Assembly (NCBI GenBank): GCA_902363515.1
Contig: CABJAN010000004.1
Span: forward strand, 62,001-126,000
DNA length: 64,000 nucleotides
Reading direction: 5' to 3'
Source: Bacillota bacterium
Lineage (GTDB): Bacteria; Bacillota; Clostridia; Lachnospirales; Lachnospiraceae
Position numbers and translations under genes: made by a program. The notes under the pieces were generated by a model. That model did not search any database, was not told where the DNA came from, and saw only the letters and a program-made list of their open reading frames with translations. Shown in pieces: positions 45,202 through 54,485 of the stretch. The stretch's first letter is position 1. Every line of letters begins with the position of its first letter.

Positions 45202-46175
45202 TTAAACAGCCAGCTTAAGGCAGAGTTGATGGTATGCAGGACGTTTTGCCCTAAACCATGGCCTGGTGCCTTCTTTTGTATAGGACAGTATGCCGGTAAT
45301 GCCAGAAAGATATTTTTTCTTTTAGTGGATTTGCTGTCATTATAATAGCAGCTTTAAGGGCATTTGTTTCCGGTTTCATGGAAATATGAGCTAGAAAAGC
45401 CATGCATAAAGTGATATAAAAATTCCAAGTATTGATTGCTTTAAGCTTGCGTACCCGGAAATATTCCTCAATACACCAATGCGCTTTTTCTTTATAGTAC
45501 AGAGGTAGTTTTACTTTGCTTTTCCTGCAGTTACGTAGTCCGGTGGAAAATACTCACTTATTATGGTACAGGAGCCTGCGCTTTGCAGTCAGACGGATGA
45601 CATAATCCCGATTTATGACAAAGGTCGCTTTTCCAAAGAGTACAGCTGCTCGTTCCATAGCTGAAAAAGTAATATCATTAATGAAAGTGAAATTTTTTTC
45701 AGTTGAAGAATGGACCTCGGAAAAAAGACTGACCGGATGATTGCTGTTAGCAAGACTGGTAGCTTTTGTTATATGATACTCTTTTTTATAAACATTCTTT
45801 GTAGCTGTACTTTCAGAACCATCACGTACCCAGCCGAGGGATTCAAATTTATACTCCTCCGGTTTTACAACGTCACTGTCATCGATATGAATGATAGGAT
45901 GAGCCGGGCACCATTTTTCTTCAAGTAGGTTAACTAGGAGTTTAAAGCGTTTTTTGGGGGGGCGGGGTGTGCTTTTCGACAAATGTCTAGAAAGATGGTC
46001 AACACTGTTAAGCTTTTTGGACAACTCATGTAATGGGGCAACAATGTCTGTAAGCAGGCAACTGTTGAAGCAAGCATACCATAATTTGTGCCAACTATAA
46101 ATTTTCTATCTGGTTTGGGAAACTTTTTGGAAATTTTATTTGGTATGTTTCTGATGTAAAATTGACCATAAGGAA
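45202..46175 (-). pseudogene. Decayed DDE transposase (IS4-like)
   Basis: On the minus strand, pieces of one transposase run from about 46175 down to TAA near 45202. The longest open piece (46024-45554, 156 residues) has IIHIDDSDVVKPEEYKFESLGW and FINDITFSAMERAAVLFGKATFV. A short internal deletion (about 16 residues) then joins FVIN to RDYVIRLTAKR. HNK is followed by TGA where a Trp codon is expected. A second deletion joins LPLYYKEK to AHWCIEEYFRVRKLKAINTW. The end GILSYTKEGTRPWFRAKRPAYHQ is in a further frame. The element cannot move by itself. Confidence 0.8.
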
Positions 46176-46248
46176 TCCTCCTCTTTTTTGTTTAGTACGA
46201 TTTTTTTGTGGTGATTAAATTATACATCAAAAAGGAAGAAGATTCCTT
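46170..46248. repeat. Inverted repeat flanking the transposase start
   Basis: AAGGAATCCTCCTCTTTTTT (46170-46189) and AAAAAGGAAGAAGATTCCTT (46229-46248) are imperfect inverted copies, 39 bases apart, upstream of the transposase remnant. They could form a hairpin that blocks transcription entering from outside, or mark an IS end. No matching left-hand end was found near 45114-45200. Confidence 0.6.
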
Positions 46249-46384
46249 ATATTTTGGGCAACTTTTGAAAGTTGTTTATAACAGTATAAGAATATTAATT
46301 TCGTTGTGGATAAAACTGCGGAAACTCAAGTTATCAAGGTTATTGGCAGAAAAGGACGAAATGTTATTGCAGATGAGGTGAACT

Positions 46385-47416
46385 ATGGTTACGCTAAAAG
46401 AAATTGCACAAATGTGTGGAGTGACAACGAGTACAGTCTCTAATGTACTTAATAATAAACCAAAAGTGGGGGAAGCGACACGTAAGAAAGTGTTGGAAGC
46501 TGTTGAAAAAACGGGATATCAACCCAATTATTTTGCGCAGGTAATTCGAAAAACGAAAACGAATGTCATTGGAATTGTGACAGAGGATTTGAATGAATTC
46601 AGTACGATACCTTTGGTGGAAGCGATTATGGCATACTGTGAGGATAATGGTTACAGAACGATTTTGGAAAATATGCGCTTTTATGATAAGTGGGGTGATA
46701 CGTGGTACACAGACAGAGAAAAGCAGGAATCAGTGTTGAAGCCGGCATTGGCCAGTTTATTGTCTATTAAGGTGGATGGCGTGATTTATGTTGCGGGACA
46801 CTGTAGATATATCGGTTGTTTCCCGGAAAATTTTCCGGTTCCAGGTATTGTAACTTATGGATTTTCTGAACTACCTCAATTTCCGTCTATTGTTTTGGAT
46901 GATGAAAAGGGTGGATATGAAATGACAAAATACTTGATTTCTGTCGGCCAAAGGGAAATAGCCTTGATTGCGGGGCGGGAGAACAATATTCACACGCAGA
47001 AGAGACTGGTAGGCTATCAAAAAGCGCTTTTTGAGACTGGAATTTTATACAATCCTAACATGGTGAGGTTTGGTGACTGGAAAAGGGAATCTGGTTTTCA
47101 TGAAACGGCAAAGCTGGTTGAGGCAGGTGCAACCTGTATTTTTTGTATGAATGATAAAATGGCAGGAGGTGCCTATGATTGGGCGTATGATAATGGGTTG
47201 AAAGTAGGGGAAGATATTTCGATTGTCGGATATGATAATATTGAAATTGCAAAATATATTCGCCCAAAGCTGACAACAATGGATATGCATTTAAAAGAAG
47301 TTGGCAAGCGTGCAGTAGAAAGGTTGATAAAGGAGTTAAATGGAGAATCGAGTGAGCTTTCCAGTGTAGAGCGGATTCAACCAGAGCTGGTAATTAGAAA
47401 ATCTGTAAAATGTTGA
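46385..47416 (+). CDS. LacI-family transcriptional regulator
   Basis: A 343-residue repressor. The N-terminal helix-turn-helix and hinge read MVTLKEIAQMCGVTTSTVSNVLNN, PNYFAQVIRKTKTNVIGIV. The sugar-binding core covers about 60-340 with SIVGYDNIEIAKYIRPKLTTMDM near the end. It is the first intact gene of the island. Two AAAACGTTTT palindromes lie ahead of the GH43 gene and are likely its operators. The inducer is presumably a xylan- or arabinan-derived sugar. GAGGTG lies before the ATG. Confidence 0.93.
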   Translation: MVTLKEIAQMCGVTTSTVSNVLNNKPKVGEATRKKVLEAVEKTGYQPNYFAQVIRKTKTNVIGIVTEDLNEFSTIPLVEAIMAYCEDNGYRTILENMRFYDKWGDTWYTDREKQESVLKPALASLLSIKVDGVIYVAGHCRYIGCFPENFPVPGIVTYGFSELPQFPSIVLDDEKGGYEMTKYLISVGQREIALIAGRENNIHTQKRLVGYQKALFETGILYNPNMVRFGDWKRESGFHETAKLVEAGATCIFCMNDKMAGGAYDWAYDNGLKVGEDISIVGYDNIEIAKYIRPKLTTMDMHLKEVGKRAVERLIKELNGESSELSSVERIQPELVIRKSVKC

Positions 47417-47431
47417 ATTGTTGTTGACCAT

Positions 47432-47723
47432 AAAGCCTCAGATTTCGGTGTCTATGGTTGAGGAGGGTTCTGCCTTAGCATCCGCTGTTGTATGGAATCA
47501 TTTATCAGAAGTATGCCAATAGACTTCCCCTTTACTGACAGGAGAATGCCAGTGCAGTGATACAATGGTTGAGATGACAAAGACACATGGGTTGAATGTT
47601 TATGGATATCTTAAATTTCTGCTAGAGCACTGGCCAGATAAAGACATGACCGATGAACAGCTTGTAGAGCTGCGCCTTGGAGCGAAAAACTTCGAACTAT
47701 CAAAAATCATATGTGAATTATAG
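47432..47723 (+). pseudogene. IS66-type transposase remnant
   Basis: Two short pieces of an IS66 transposase. One frame at about 47440-47505 reads ISVSMVEEGSALASAVVWNHLSEV and then stops. The other runs 47574-47723: MTKTHGLNVYGYLKFLLEHW, PDKDMTDEQLVEL, ending with TAG. The pieces match the C-terminal region around the HYLKFLLEHRPD-like block. The rest of the transposase is missing. It marks the left part of the island as a place of repeated insertion and decay. Confidence 0.7.
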
Positions 47724-47727
47724 TGAC

Positions 47728-47761
47728 TTACTCCAACTCACAAAGGGTTGGAGTAATTTTT
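47728..47761 (+). terminator. Terminator after the IS66 remnant
   Basis: TTACTCCAAC (47728-47737) pairs with GTTGGAGTAA (47747-47756), and five T follow. It insulates the GH operon from upstream transcription. Confidence 0.8.
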
Positions 47762-48050
47762 GTATCTGACTACATTAATATTTGGCGTTTATGAAACAGA
47801 AAGTCCATCGAAACAGGAAGTATCTTTTGACGCTACTGAAAAAAGACTGGGACAGATGTTATTTCCGGCTGAACATCTCAGAATTGCATTGATGGTATTC
47901 CCATTCATGGAAAGAAGATACTGTATGGTATCAGAAAACGATATTTTTCGGTTGTTGATTAATCGACAGCCTTGTGACTTAAAATAATCACGAGGAAAGA
48001 GGCAAAGAGAAATTATGTTCTGATTTTTAAAAGATGCCTTTGTTTTTATA
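47762..48050. other. Gene-poor stretch ahead of the hydrolase operon
   Basis: About 290 bases. An open frame of 75 codons (47760-47987) starts at the terminator's T run and has no ribosome binding site or recognisable motif; it looks like degraded sequence. Nothing else was recognised here. Confidence 0.4.
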
Positions 48051-48060
48051 AAAACGTTTT
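48051..48060. promoter_or_regulatory. Upstream LacI-type operator palindrome
   Basis: A perfect palindrome, AAAACGTTTT, identical to a second one 142 bases downstream. Paired operators with this spacing could be joined by a DNA loop through a LacI-family tetramer or dimer pair. The centre CG and A/T flanks are typical of LacI-family sites. Confidence 0.65.
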
Positions 48061-48148
48061 TTATATATAGTTTAAGTGCAAAATAAACAAGAAATAGATA
48101 TGAGTATAGTGAAAAATAGATAAAATGCAATATAAAAGCATTTTATAA

Positions 48149-48177
48149 TTGACATATATATAAAAGTGTATTAAATT
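48149..48177 (+). promoter_or_regulatory. Promoter of the xylan-utilisation operon
   Basis: A perfect -35 TTGACA (48149-48154), a 17-base spacer and a -10 TAAATT (48172-48177, four of six matches). The downstream operator at 48193-48202 lies just past the expected start point. Confidence 0.6.
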
Positions 48178-48192
48178 GAACACATAAAAGAA

Positions 48193-48202
48193 AAAACGTT
48201 TT
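48193..48202. promoter_or_regulatory. Downstream LacI-type operator palindrome
   Basis: AAAACGTTTT, placed between the promoter and the ribosome binding site GGAGGAG (48210-48216). A repressor bound here would block transcription of the GH43 gene and those after it. Confidence 0.72.
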
Positions 48203-48225
48203 ACTAAAAGGAGGAGAATGCGAAG

Positions 48226-49647
48226 GTGCACGGGAAAAAACAGGTTTTTAATCCTTATCTCCCATCTTGGGAATATATTCCAGATGGGGAACCTTATGTA
48301 TTTGAAGGAAGAGTTTATGTATATGGATCTCACGATCGTTTTCGAGGCCCCGCTTATTGCGTGAATGATTATGTATGCTGGTCAGCACCCGTGGATGATC
48401 TTGGAAATTGGCAGTATGAGGGGGTTATCTACAAAAAGACGCAGGATCCGTTGAACACCGATGGACATATGTGTCTGTATGCACCGGATGTGACAGTAGG
48501 AGTGGATGGCAAATATTATTTGTATTATGTACTGGACAAGGTTCCGGTTGTGTCGGTGGCAGTGTGTGATACTCCTGCAGGTTCTTATGAATTTTATGGT
48601 TATGTACATTATCAAGATGGAACTCTTCTGGGAAAAAGAGAAGGAGATGAACCACAGTTCGACCCTGGTGTTTTGACAGAGGGAGATAAAGTTTATCTGT
48701 ATACCGGTTTTTGTGCGATTGGTGATAGGTCAAGAAGCGGCATGATAGGAACTGTTTTGAAAGAGGATATGCTCACAATTGAGGAAGATCCAATTATTAT
48801 GATGCCTAGCGAACCTTATAGCAAGGGAAGCGGATATGAGGGACATGAATTTTTCGAGGCACCGTCCATTAGAAAGCGAGATGATACTTACTACTTGATT
48901 TATTCTTCTATCGTTATGCATGAATTGTGCTATGCGACAAGTAAGAATCCAAGAAATGGATTTTCATATGGCGGTGTGATTATTAGCAATAACGATATGC
49001 ACATTGATTCCTATAAACCGGCTGATAAGCCTATGTACTATGGAGGGAACAACCATGGAAGTATCGTGGAAATCGAAGGAGAATGGTTTATTTTCTATCA
49101 TCGTCATACAGAAGGAATTAATTTCTGCAGACAAGGGTGTATGGAGCAGATTTATTTTACCGAGGATGGCATGATTCCGCAGGTAGAGATGACTTCCTGT
49201 GGCGGAAATCATGGACCGTTGGTCGGGATGGGTGAATATCCAACTTACCTGGCTTGCAATCTGTTTTGCAATATAGAGGCCATGTATACAGGAGAAGCGG
49301 GATTCTGGATGGATAATCGTTTCCCGAAGATTACTCAGGATGGTGGAGATGGTGATGAGGAACCCGGTTATATCGGCAATATGCGGGATGGTGCCTGTGC
49401 AGGATTCAAATACTTTGACTGTAAAGGAATTGAGAAGATTTCTATTCGGACGCGTGGATATTGTAAAGGTGAGTTCCATGTGAAGACCTCTTGGAATGGT
49501 CCTTCGTTGGGAAGTATCCCCGTAGAGTTTTCTAATATCTGGAGGAAATATACGGCAAATATTGTGATTCCAGATGGCGTACATGCACTGTACTTTGAGT
49601 ATAAGGGGAATGGCGGAGCAAGTTTTGCATCTTTTGAACTTGAGTAG
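48226..49647 (+). CDS. Glycoside hydrolase family 43 (xylosidase/arabinofuranosidase-like)
   Basis: A 473-residue cytoplasmic protein with no signal peptide. The GTG at 48226 is used, with GGAGGAG 9 bases upstream. The GH43 five-bladed propeller covers about 1-320: the catalytic base Asp20 in YIPDGEPYVFEGRVYVYGSHD, the second Asp88 in YAPDVTVGVDGKYYLYY, and the acid Glu211 in HEFFEAPSIRKRDDTYYLIY. The C-terminal 130 residues look like a beta-sandwich module, perhaps carbohydrate binding. It likely removes xylose or arabinose from short chains. It is the first gene of the operon. Confidence 0.88.
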   Translation: MHGKKQVFNPYLPSWEYIPDGEPYVFEGRVYVYGSHDRFRGPAYCVNDYVCWSAPVDDLGNWQYEGVIYKKTQDPLNTDGHMCLYAPDVTVGVDGKYYLYYVLDKVPVVSVAVCDTPAGSYEFYGYVHYQDGTLLGKREGDEPQFDPGVLTEGDKVYLYTGFCAIGDRSRSGMIGTVLKEDMLTIEEDPIIMMPSEPYSKGSGYEGHEFFEAPSIRKRDDTYYLIYSSIVMHELCYATSKNPRNGFSYGGVIISNNDMHIDSYKPADKPMYYGGNNHGSIVEIEGEWFIFYHRHTEGINFCRQGCMEQIYFTEDGMIPQVEMTSCGGNHGPLVGMGEYPTYLACNLFCNIEAMYTGEAGFWMDNRFPKITQDGGDGDEEPGYIGNMRDGACAGFKYFDCKGIEKISIRTRGYCKGEFHVKTSWNGPSLGSIPVEFSNIWRKYTANIVIPDGVHALYFEYKGNGGASFASFELE

Positions 49648-49971
49648 TAGAGAAATAAAACAAAGTTTTCTGCCTATGATTATGACAACTACCTGTATTA
49701 TATGGAATCGATTACAAAGGTTTGGAATATTTATTTGCAGATGTAAGCCGAAATTTTTATGATGGTCAGGAAATACTCTCAGCAGCTGTGAGATTTTTTA
49801 AAACAGATTTGTATAGAACTAAATATTGGGAATTGCAGGTATTTCCTGGTATATAATGGATATTGATAAGATTTCAATATTTCTGTGTGATGACAGTCAC
49901 GGTGAACTGAACAGGAAAATTTAAATGTAAATGCCGGATTTGGTTAAGTCGGCAGGAAATGGAGAAGTGTA
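49648..49971. other. Intergenic gap inside the hydrolase operon
   Basis: About 324 bases between the GH43 and GH51 genes with no intact gene. A TATAAT box lies at 49852-49857 but no good -35 was seen. Short open pieces in several frames may be degraded coding sequence. A second promoter for GH51 is possible. Confidence 0.35.
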
Positions 49972-52428
49972 ATGAGCAAGCTTACGATTTGTACAAAAAA
50001 TAAAAAAATGAAGGTGGCAGACAATTTGTATGGCATCTTTCTGGAAGATATTAACCGTGCAGTGGATGGTGGACTCTATCCGGAATTGCTGCGTAATAGA
50101 AGTTTTGAGGATTCTTTGCTTCCCGTAGATTGTACACTGGTGGATGACGGTTATGCTTTTGAAAGCTGTACAGGTTGGAGAGATGAGTTTAACGGCGGCG
50201 AGGGTCTGACCAAATGGGTGCGGGAAAGCAACATTGTAAAAACATCAATTCCTGCATGGTATAGCCACAAGGCGGAAATGAAACTGGACGATTCAGACAC
50301 ATTGAATGTACAGCGTAAGGTTTCTCTTGCAGTTGGATTTGATGCGGGTGGTAGAATTGAAAATATCGGTTTTTGCGGTGTTCCTCAGAAAGTAGGTGAA
50401 ACCTACAATTTCTATATGTTTGCCAAGAGCGAAAAACCGATGAAGTTACAATTGATAGTTGGAAATGAAAATGACATCTGTGCGGAACTGGAAATTCATA
50501 GTGTAGAATATCAGTGTTACCGTGCTTCCTATACGGCGAAGAAAAACTGCAAAGATGGAAAATTTTATCTGCTGAGTCCGGAGGGAGGAGAACTACATAT
50601 CGGCTTTATTTCCCTGATGCCTGCGGAAACCTTCCGCGGACATGGACTGCGTAGGGATATAGCAGAAATGCTGGAAAACATCCATCCATCCTTCTTACGT
50701 TTTCCTGGCGGTTGTATTGTAGAAGGATTCACACCTTCTACGGCAATGCGTTTTAAAGATACAGTGGGTCCTGTATGGGAAAGACCTGGACATTTACTAA
50801 TGTGGCATTATAGAAGTTTTGATGGTATGGGATTCCATGAGTATTTACAATTCTGTGAGGATATTGGAATGGAGCCTTTATATGTCTGTAACTGTGGTAT
50901 AACCTGTCAGGCAAGAAAAGAAATGTTCATGACAGGGCAGGCGTTGGATGAAATGTTGCAGGATGTTTTGGATGCCATTGAGTATGCGATTGGAACACCA
51001 GATACGAAATGGGGGGCACTGAGAGCAAAGATGGGACATCCGGCGCCGTTTAAAATGAATTACATTGAAATTGGAAATGAGAACTGGGGACTAGAATACG
51101 AAGAGAGATATCAGATTTTTCATAAAACAATCAGTCAGAAATATCCGCATATCAAATTTGTAGCCAATTCCCATCTGGAAAAAAAAGGGATTTCAGCAGA
51201 TATTGTCGATGAGCATTATTATGAAACTGCGGAGTGGTTTGCAGAAAACACAGATTTATTTCATGACCGGAGCAGAAAAGGTCCAGAAATCTTTTTGGGT
51301 GAAGTTTCGGTAGTGAGAGGTTATGTGGGACAGCTATACGGAGCGCTAGGAGAAGCGGCTTTTTTTACTGGTGTGGAGCGTAATCAGGATGTAGTGACCA
51401 TGGCTTCCTATGCACCGCTTCTTGAAAATGTACACTATCAGGCGTGGTCTCCAAATCTGATTCGTTTTGATAATTTTGCGAGTTTTGGTATTCCAAGCTA
51501 TTATATTTGGAAAATGTTTGGTAGTAATCGTGGCGATTTTGTTGTGGATGCACAGATGGAAACAAGACGGATAGCAAGGTCGGTAAAAGGAATGGCTTCC
51601 TTGCTTGGAAAACCGGGGTTAAAATTTAAAAATCCTCTCTGGAATGGTAGCATGGCAACTGTGACACAGGAAGTGATGGGACACGTGATTCTAACAGAGC
51701 AGAATATGGAGATTACGGAGCCGGATGAGGAACAACTGGAAGCGAGCAGACGGCATAATGGAGCGAAATTGGGTGAAGTGCTTGTTGTTTTCGGAGAAGA
51801 AAAGGCAGAAGCCGGGTGTTTCCAGATTGATATCCTTCCAGAAAAAGGACGGGAGATCGTGATTGGAATTTTTACCTCCAGAATTCCGCCAATGGCGTAT
51901 GTCAATGATGAAACTCACCCGCCCAAAGCATGGAATGTGGAAAATGTGCAACCTTTTCTGTGGAAAATCAAGAGTGGCAGCAGTTGTCTGATTGATCAGC
52001 TTGCACCGGGAAAACCAGTATTGGCAAAGGCAATTTGTAGCATAAAAGCAGATAGAATGTACCATCATTTCAGTTATAAGACAGATTTGAAAAAACTCTG
52101 GCTATATATTGATGGTGAACTAATTCACGAAGTGATGCTTCCTTCTTTTGCAGCATTGAATACCGTTGTAACGGATACGGAAGAGGAAGTAATTGTGAAA
52201 CTTGTGAACATGGGAGAGGAAGAAGAGAATATAGCAATCAATCTGGACTGTGAGGTGGAAAGTGAATATTGTGCATATGTCCTGACTGGCGAAAAACTGG
52301 CAGAAAACAGTTTTGAAAAACCTGAGCATGTGCGGGACTGGAAATATCAGTTTTGCGGTGCGGGACGTTCCTTTACGCATACAGTTCCACGGTTATCTGT
52401 AACAGTATTAGTTTTAAAAAAACGATAA
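49972..52428 (+). CDS. Alpha-L-arabinofuranosidase, GH51
   Basis: An 818-residue cytoplasmic enzyme. It begins KVADNLYGIFLEDINRAVDGGLYPELLRNRSFED, typical of large GH51 enzymes. The acid/base Glu370 is in EIGNENWGLEYEERY and the nucleophile Glu444 in FLGEVSVVRG. A middle carbohydrate-binding-like insert (about 75-200) precedes the barrel, and a C-terminal beta-sandwich ends it. It removes arabinose side chains from arabinoxylan fragments or arabinan. It has no signal peptide. Its ATG follows GGAGAAG. Confidence 0.93.
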   Translation: MSKLTICTKNKKMKVADNLYGIFLEDINRAVDGGLYPELLRNRSFEDSLLPVDCTLVDDGYAFESCTGWRDEFNGGEGLTKWVRESNIVKTSIPAWYSHKAEMKLDDSDTLNVQRKVSLAVGFDAGGRIENIGFCGVPQKVGETYNFYMFAKSEKPMKLQLIVGNENDICAELEIHSVEYQCYRASYTAKKNCKDGKFYLLSPEGGELHIGFISLMPAETFRGHGLRRDIAEMLENIHPSFLRFPGGCIVEGFTPSTAMRFKDTVGPVWERPGHLLMWHYRSFDGMGFHEYLQFCEDIGMEPLYVCNCGITCQARKEMFMTGQALDEMLQDVLDAIEYAIGTPDTKWGALRAKMGHPAPFKMNYIEIGNENWGLEYEERYQIFHKTISQKYPHIKFVANSHLEKKGISADIVDEHYYETAEWFAENTDLFHDRSRKGPEIFLGEVSVVRGYVGQLYGALGEAAFFTGVERNQDVVTMASYAPLLENVHYQAWSPNLIRFDNFASFGIPSYYIWKMFGSNRGDFVVDAQMETRRIARSVKGMASLLGKPGLKFKNPLWNGSMATVTQEVMGHVILTEQNMEITEPDEEQLEASRRHNGAKLGEVLVVFGEEKAEAGCFQIDILPEKGREIVIGIFTSRIPPMAYVNDETHPPKAWNVENVQPFLWKIKSGSSCLIDQLAPGKPVLAKAICSIKADRMYHHFSYKTDLKKLWLYIDGELIHEVMLPSFAALNTVVTDTEEEVIVKLVNMGEEEENIAINLDCEVESEYCAYVLTGEKLAENSFEKPEHVRDWKYQFCGAGRSFTHTVPRLSVTVLVLKKR

Positions 52429-52492
52429 AGTGATAGATGAGAAAAGGAGAATCGCATGAGGTTTATGGCGGTTTCTCATATGGGGGAAAACT

Positions 52493-54481
52493 ATGTTAAA
52501 TACAGCATCTCTTCCGGACGGAAGAGAATTCGAATTTTGGGAACAGGAAGAAAAGTACAGTTGTGAACTCCATGTGGATTGTAAAAATCCGGTTGCAAAT
52601 GATAGCAATGATGGTAGTGCTGAAAGACCGTTTCGAACAATTCAGGCGGCCGCTGAAGTAGCGGAAGCAGGAACCCGGGTTCTGATTCATGGGGGAGTAT
52701 ATCGGGAATGGGTTCATCCGGTTCATGGCGGTACAGATGCAGTCCATATGATTAGTTATGAAGCGTTTGGGGATGGAGAAGTGTGCATTAAGGCATCGGA
52801 AGCAGTTACAGGCTTTACACAAAGTATCGGTTGGCGTTTGAACCAGGGATTTCAGATGGCATCGAAAACAGAAAATCCCGTAATCTGGCAGTATCGCCTA
52901 CAGCCAGAACTTTTTATGGGCTACAACCCTTTTTGTGCGGTCAATATCCTGCATGACAGGTTATTCATTGAATATGATAAAACCGATATGACTACTTATC
53001 TGAATCGCAGAGGAATGGTATTCTGTGATGGAAAACCGTTAAAACAGGTTACACTGTACTATATGCTTGCGGAAGAAGAAGGTACTTACTGGGTGGAAGC
53101 AAACGGACAAACCATTCATTTCCGTCTGTGGAATGATGAGAATCCTACAAACCATAACATAGAAGTGACTAGCAGAGAACAGTGTTTTGCACCAGATATC
53201 CCCTTTTTATCCTATATCAAGGTAAAGGGAATTACCTGTGCCCATGCTGCAACCGGTGCACCAGTTCCTCAGAGAGGAGCGATGTCCTGTTTCAGAGGAC
53301 ATCACTGGATTATTGAGGATTGCATCATCGATTGGTCTAATGCAGTGGGCATCGATGTGGGAAATGAGTGCTGGCATCATGAACGGATGGAAGAGCAGAT
53401 CATTGGTAACAGCATTATCCGTGGATGTACCATAAAAGATGCTGGCGTGTGCGGAATAGCAGGTCTTTTTGCGGAGAATATGCTGATTGAAGATAACTTG
53501 ATTGAAGGTACTGGTTGGCAGAAAATGGAACTATCTTGGGAAGCGGGTGGCATAAAACTGCACAACAGTGTAAATGGGCTCATTCGCCGGAATGTATTTA
53601 AAAACACACTGCGGGCAGATCATTTGTGGCTAGATTGCGGTAATGAAAATAACCGTATTACGCAGAACCTGTTCCTCAATGGCATACAGCAGCGCGAAGC
53701 AGTTTTTGTCGAGTGCACCAAAGATGGTATCAATTTGATTGACCATAATATTATCTGGAATGTGGAAGGTAGATTTGATGAGGCACAGGTTGTGGCAGAA
53801 CCGGGTTCATCTGGTTGGTATAAAGTGATCGAGACATCGATTGTGAATGGATATGGCATTTATGCAGAAGGAACAGACCATCTGCGTATTGTAGGTAATC
53901 TGATTGGAAAATGCCGCAGTGCAGGATACTTTGCAAAACCAGTTTCCTTTCGTATGGGCGATATGGAGCGTGGAGGCACTTCCCGAGATGCACATATTGT
54001 AGGGAACCTTTTTTATGACTGTGGTGAAGCAGCGATAAAACTGCCGACGAAAGATAACGATATCGAGGGCAATCTGTATGTGAAACTGACAGGTGGTTAC
54101 TTAAGGGTGATGTATCCGGTACCGGAAAACTGCCTGCACCTGCCGGCATGGAAAGAATTTTTCGATTTTGATCAGCATGGACAGGAAGCTTGGTTTGACA
54201 TAGAAATAGACGAGGAAAAATATACGTTACAGTTCGTGCCAGCAAAAGATGAAATTCCAGGTATACCAAAAGAGATTGCAAGAAGGCAATTTGTGCGCAG
54301 CATAGAACAGGTAGAGAGGGTATCAAAAGAAATACTAACAGAGCACATTGCACTGGAAAATGAAGTTGGATTGGATATCGATTATTTCGATACAATGACG
54401 GTGAGTGAGAATTATGTGCCAGGAGTGTTTGGGAAACTTCTGGAAGGAAAAAAATATCAATTGAGTTCGAAAAAGAGGTAA
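52493..54481 (+). CDS. Divergent GH120-like right-handed beta-helix protein
   Basis: A 662-residue cytoplasmic protein. The start has DCKNPVANDSNDGSAERPFR, then RTIQAAAEVAEAGTRVLIHGG and VYREWVHPVHGGTD, the N-terminal signature also seen in the GH120 enzyme at the end of this operon (TYREWVSPANGGTE). Parallel-helix coils follow: HHWIIEDCIIDWSNAVGIDV, NGLIRRNVFKN. The catalytic positions match: Asp381 in HLWLDCGNENNR and Glu407 in AVFVECTKDG, 26 apart, against 24 in the downstream paralogue. Overall similarity between the two is low. Substrate specificity therefore probably differs. Confidence 0.75.
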   Translation: MLNTASLPDGREFEFWEQEEKYSCELHVDCKNPVANDSNDGSAERPFRTIQAAAEVAEAGTRVLIHGGVYREWVHPVHGGTDAVHMISYEAFGDGEVCIKASEAVTGFTQSIGWRLNQGFQMASKTENPVIWQYRLQPELFMGYNPFCAVNILHDRLFIEYDKTDMTTYLNRRGMVFCDGKPLKQVTLYYMLAEEEGTYWVEANGQTIHFRLWNDENPTNHNIEVTSREQCFAPDIPFLSYIKVKGITCAHAATGAPVPQRGAMSCFRGHHWIIEDCIIDWSNAVGIDVGNECWHHERMEEQIIGNSIIRGCTIKDAGVCGIAGLFAENMLIEDNLIEGTGWQKMELSWEAGGIKLHNSVNGLIRRNVFKNTLRADHLWLDCGNENNRITQNLFLNGIQQREAVFVECTKDGINLIDHNIIWNVEGRFDEAQVVAEPGSSGWYKVIETSIVNGYGIYAEGTDHLRIVGNLIGKCRSAGYFAKPVSFRMGDMERGGTSRDAHIVGNLFYDCGEAAIKLPTKDNDIEGNLYVKLTGGYLRVMYPVPENCLHLPAWKEFFDFDQHGQEAWFDIEIDEEKYTLQFVPAKDEIPGIPKEIARRQFVRSIEQVERVSKEILTEHIALENEVGLDIDYFDTMTVSENYVPGVFGKLLEGKKYQLSSKKR

Positions 54482-54485
54482 GGTT

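Noticed and set aside
47760..47987. A 75-codon plus-strand open frame
   Set aside because: It begins in the T run of a terminator, has no ribosome binding site and no recognisable motif; described only as part of the gap.
48964..49584. A 206-codon minus-strand open frame
   Set aside because: It is antisense to the GH43 gene, with no recognisable domain and no ribosome binding site.
53751..54395. A 214-codon minus-strand open frame
   Set aside because: It lies wholly inside the well-supported GH120-like gene, with a Cys/His/Ser-rich product and no start signal.
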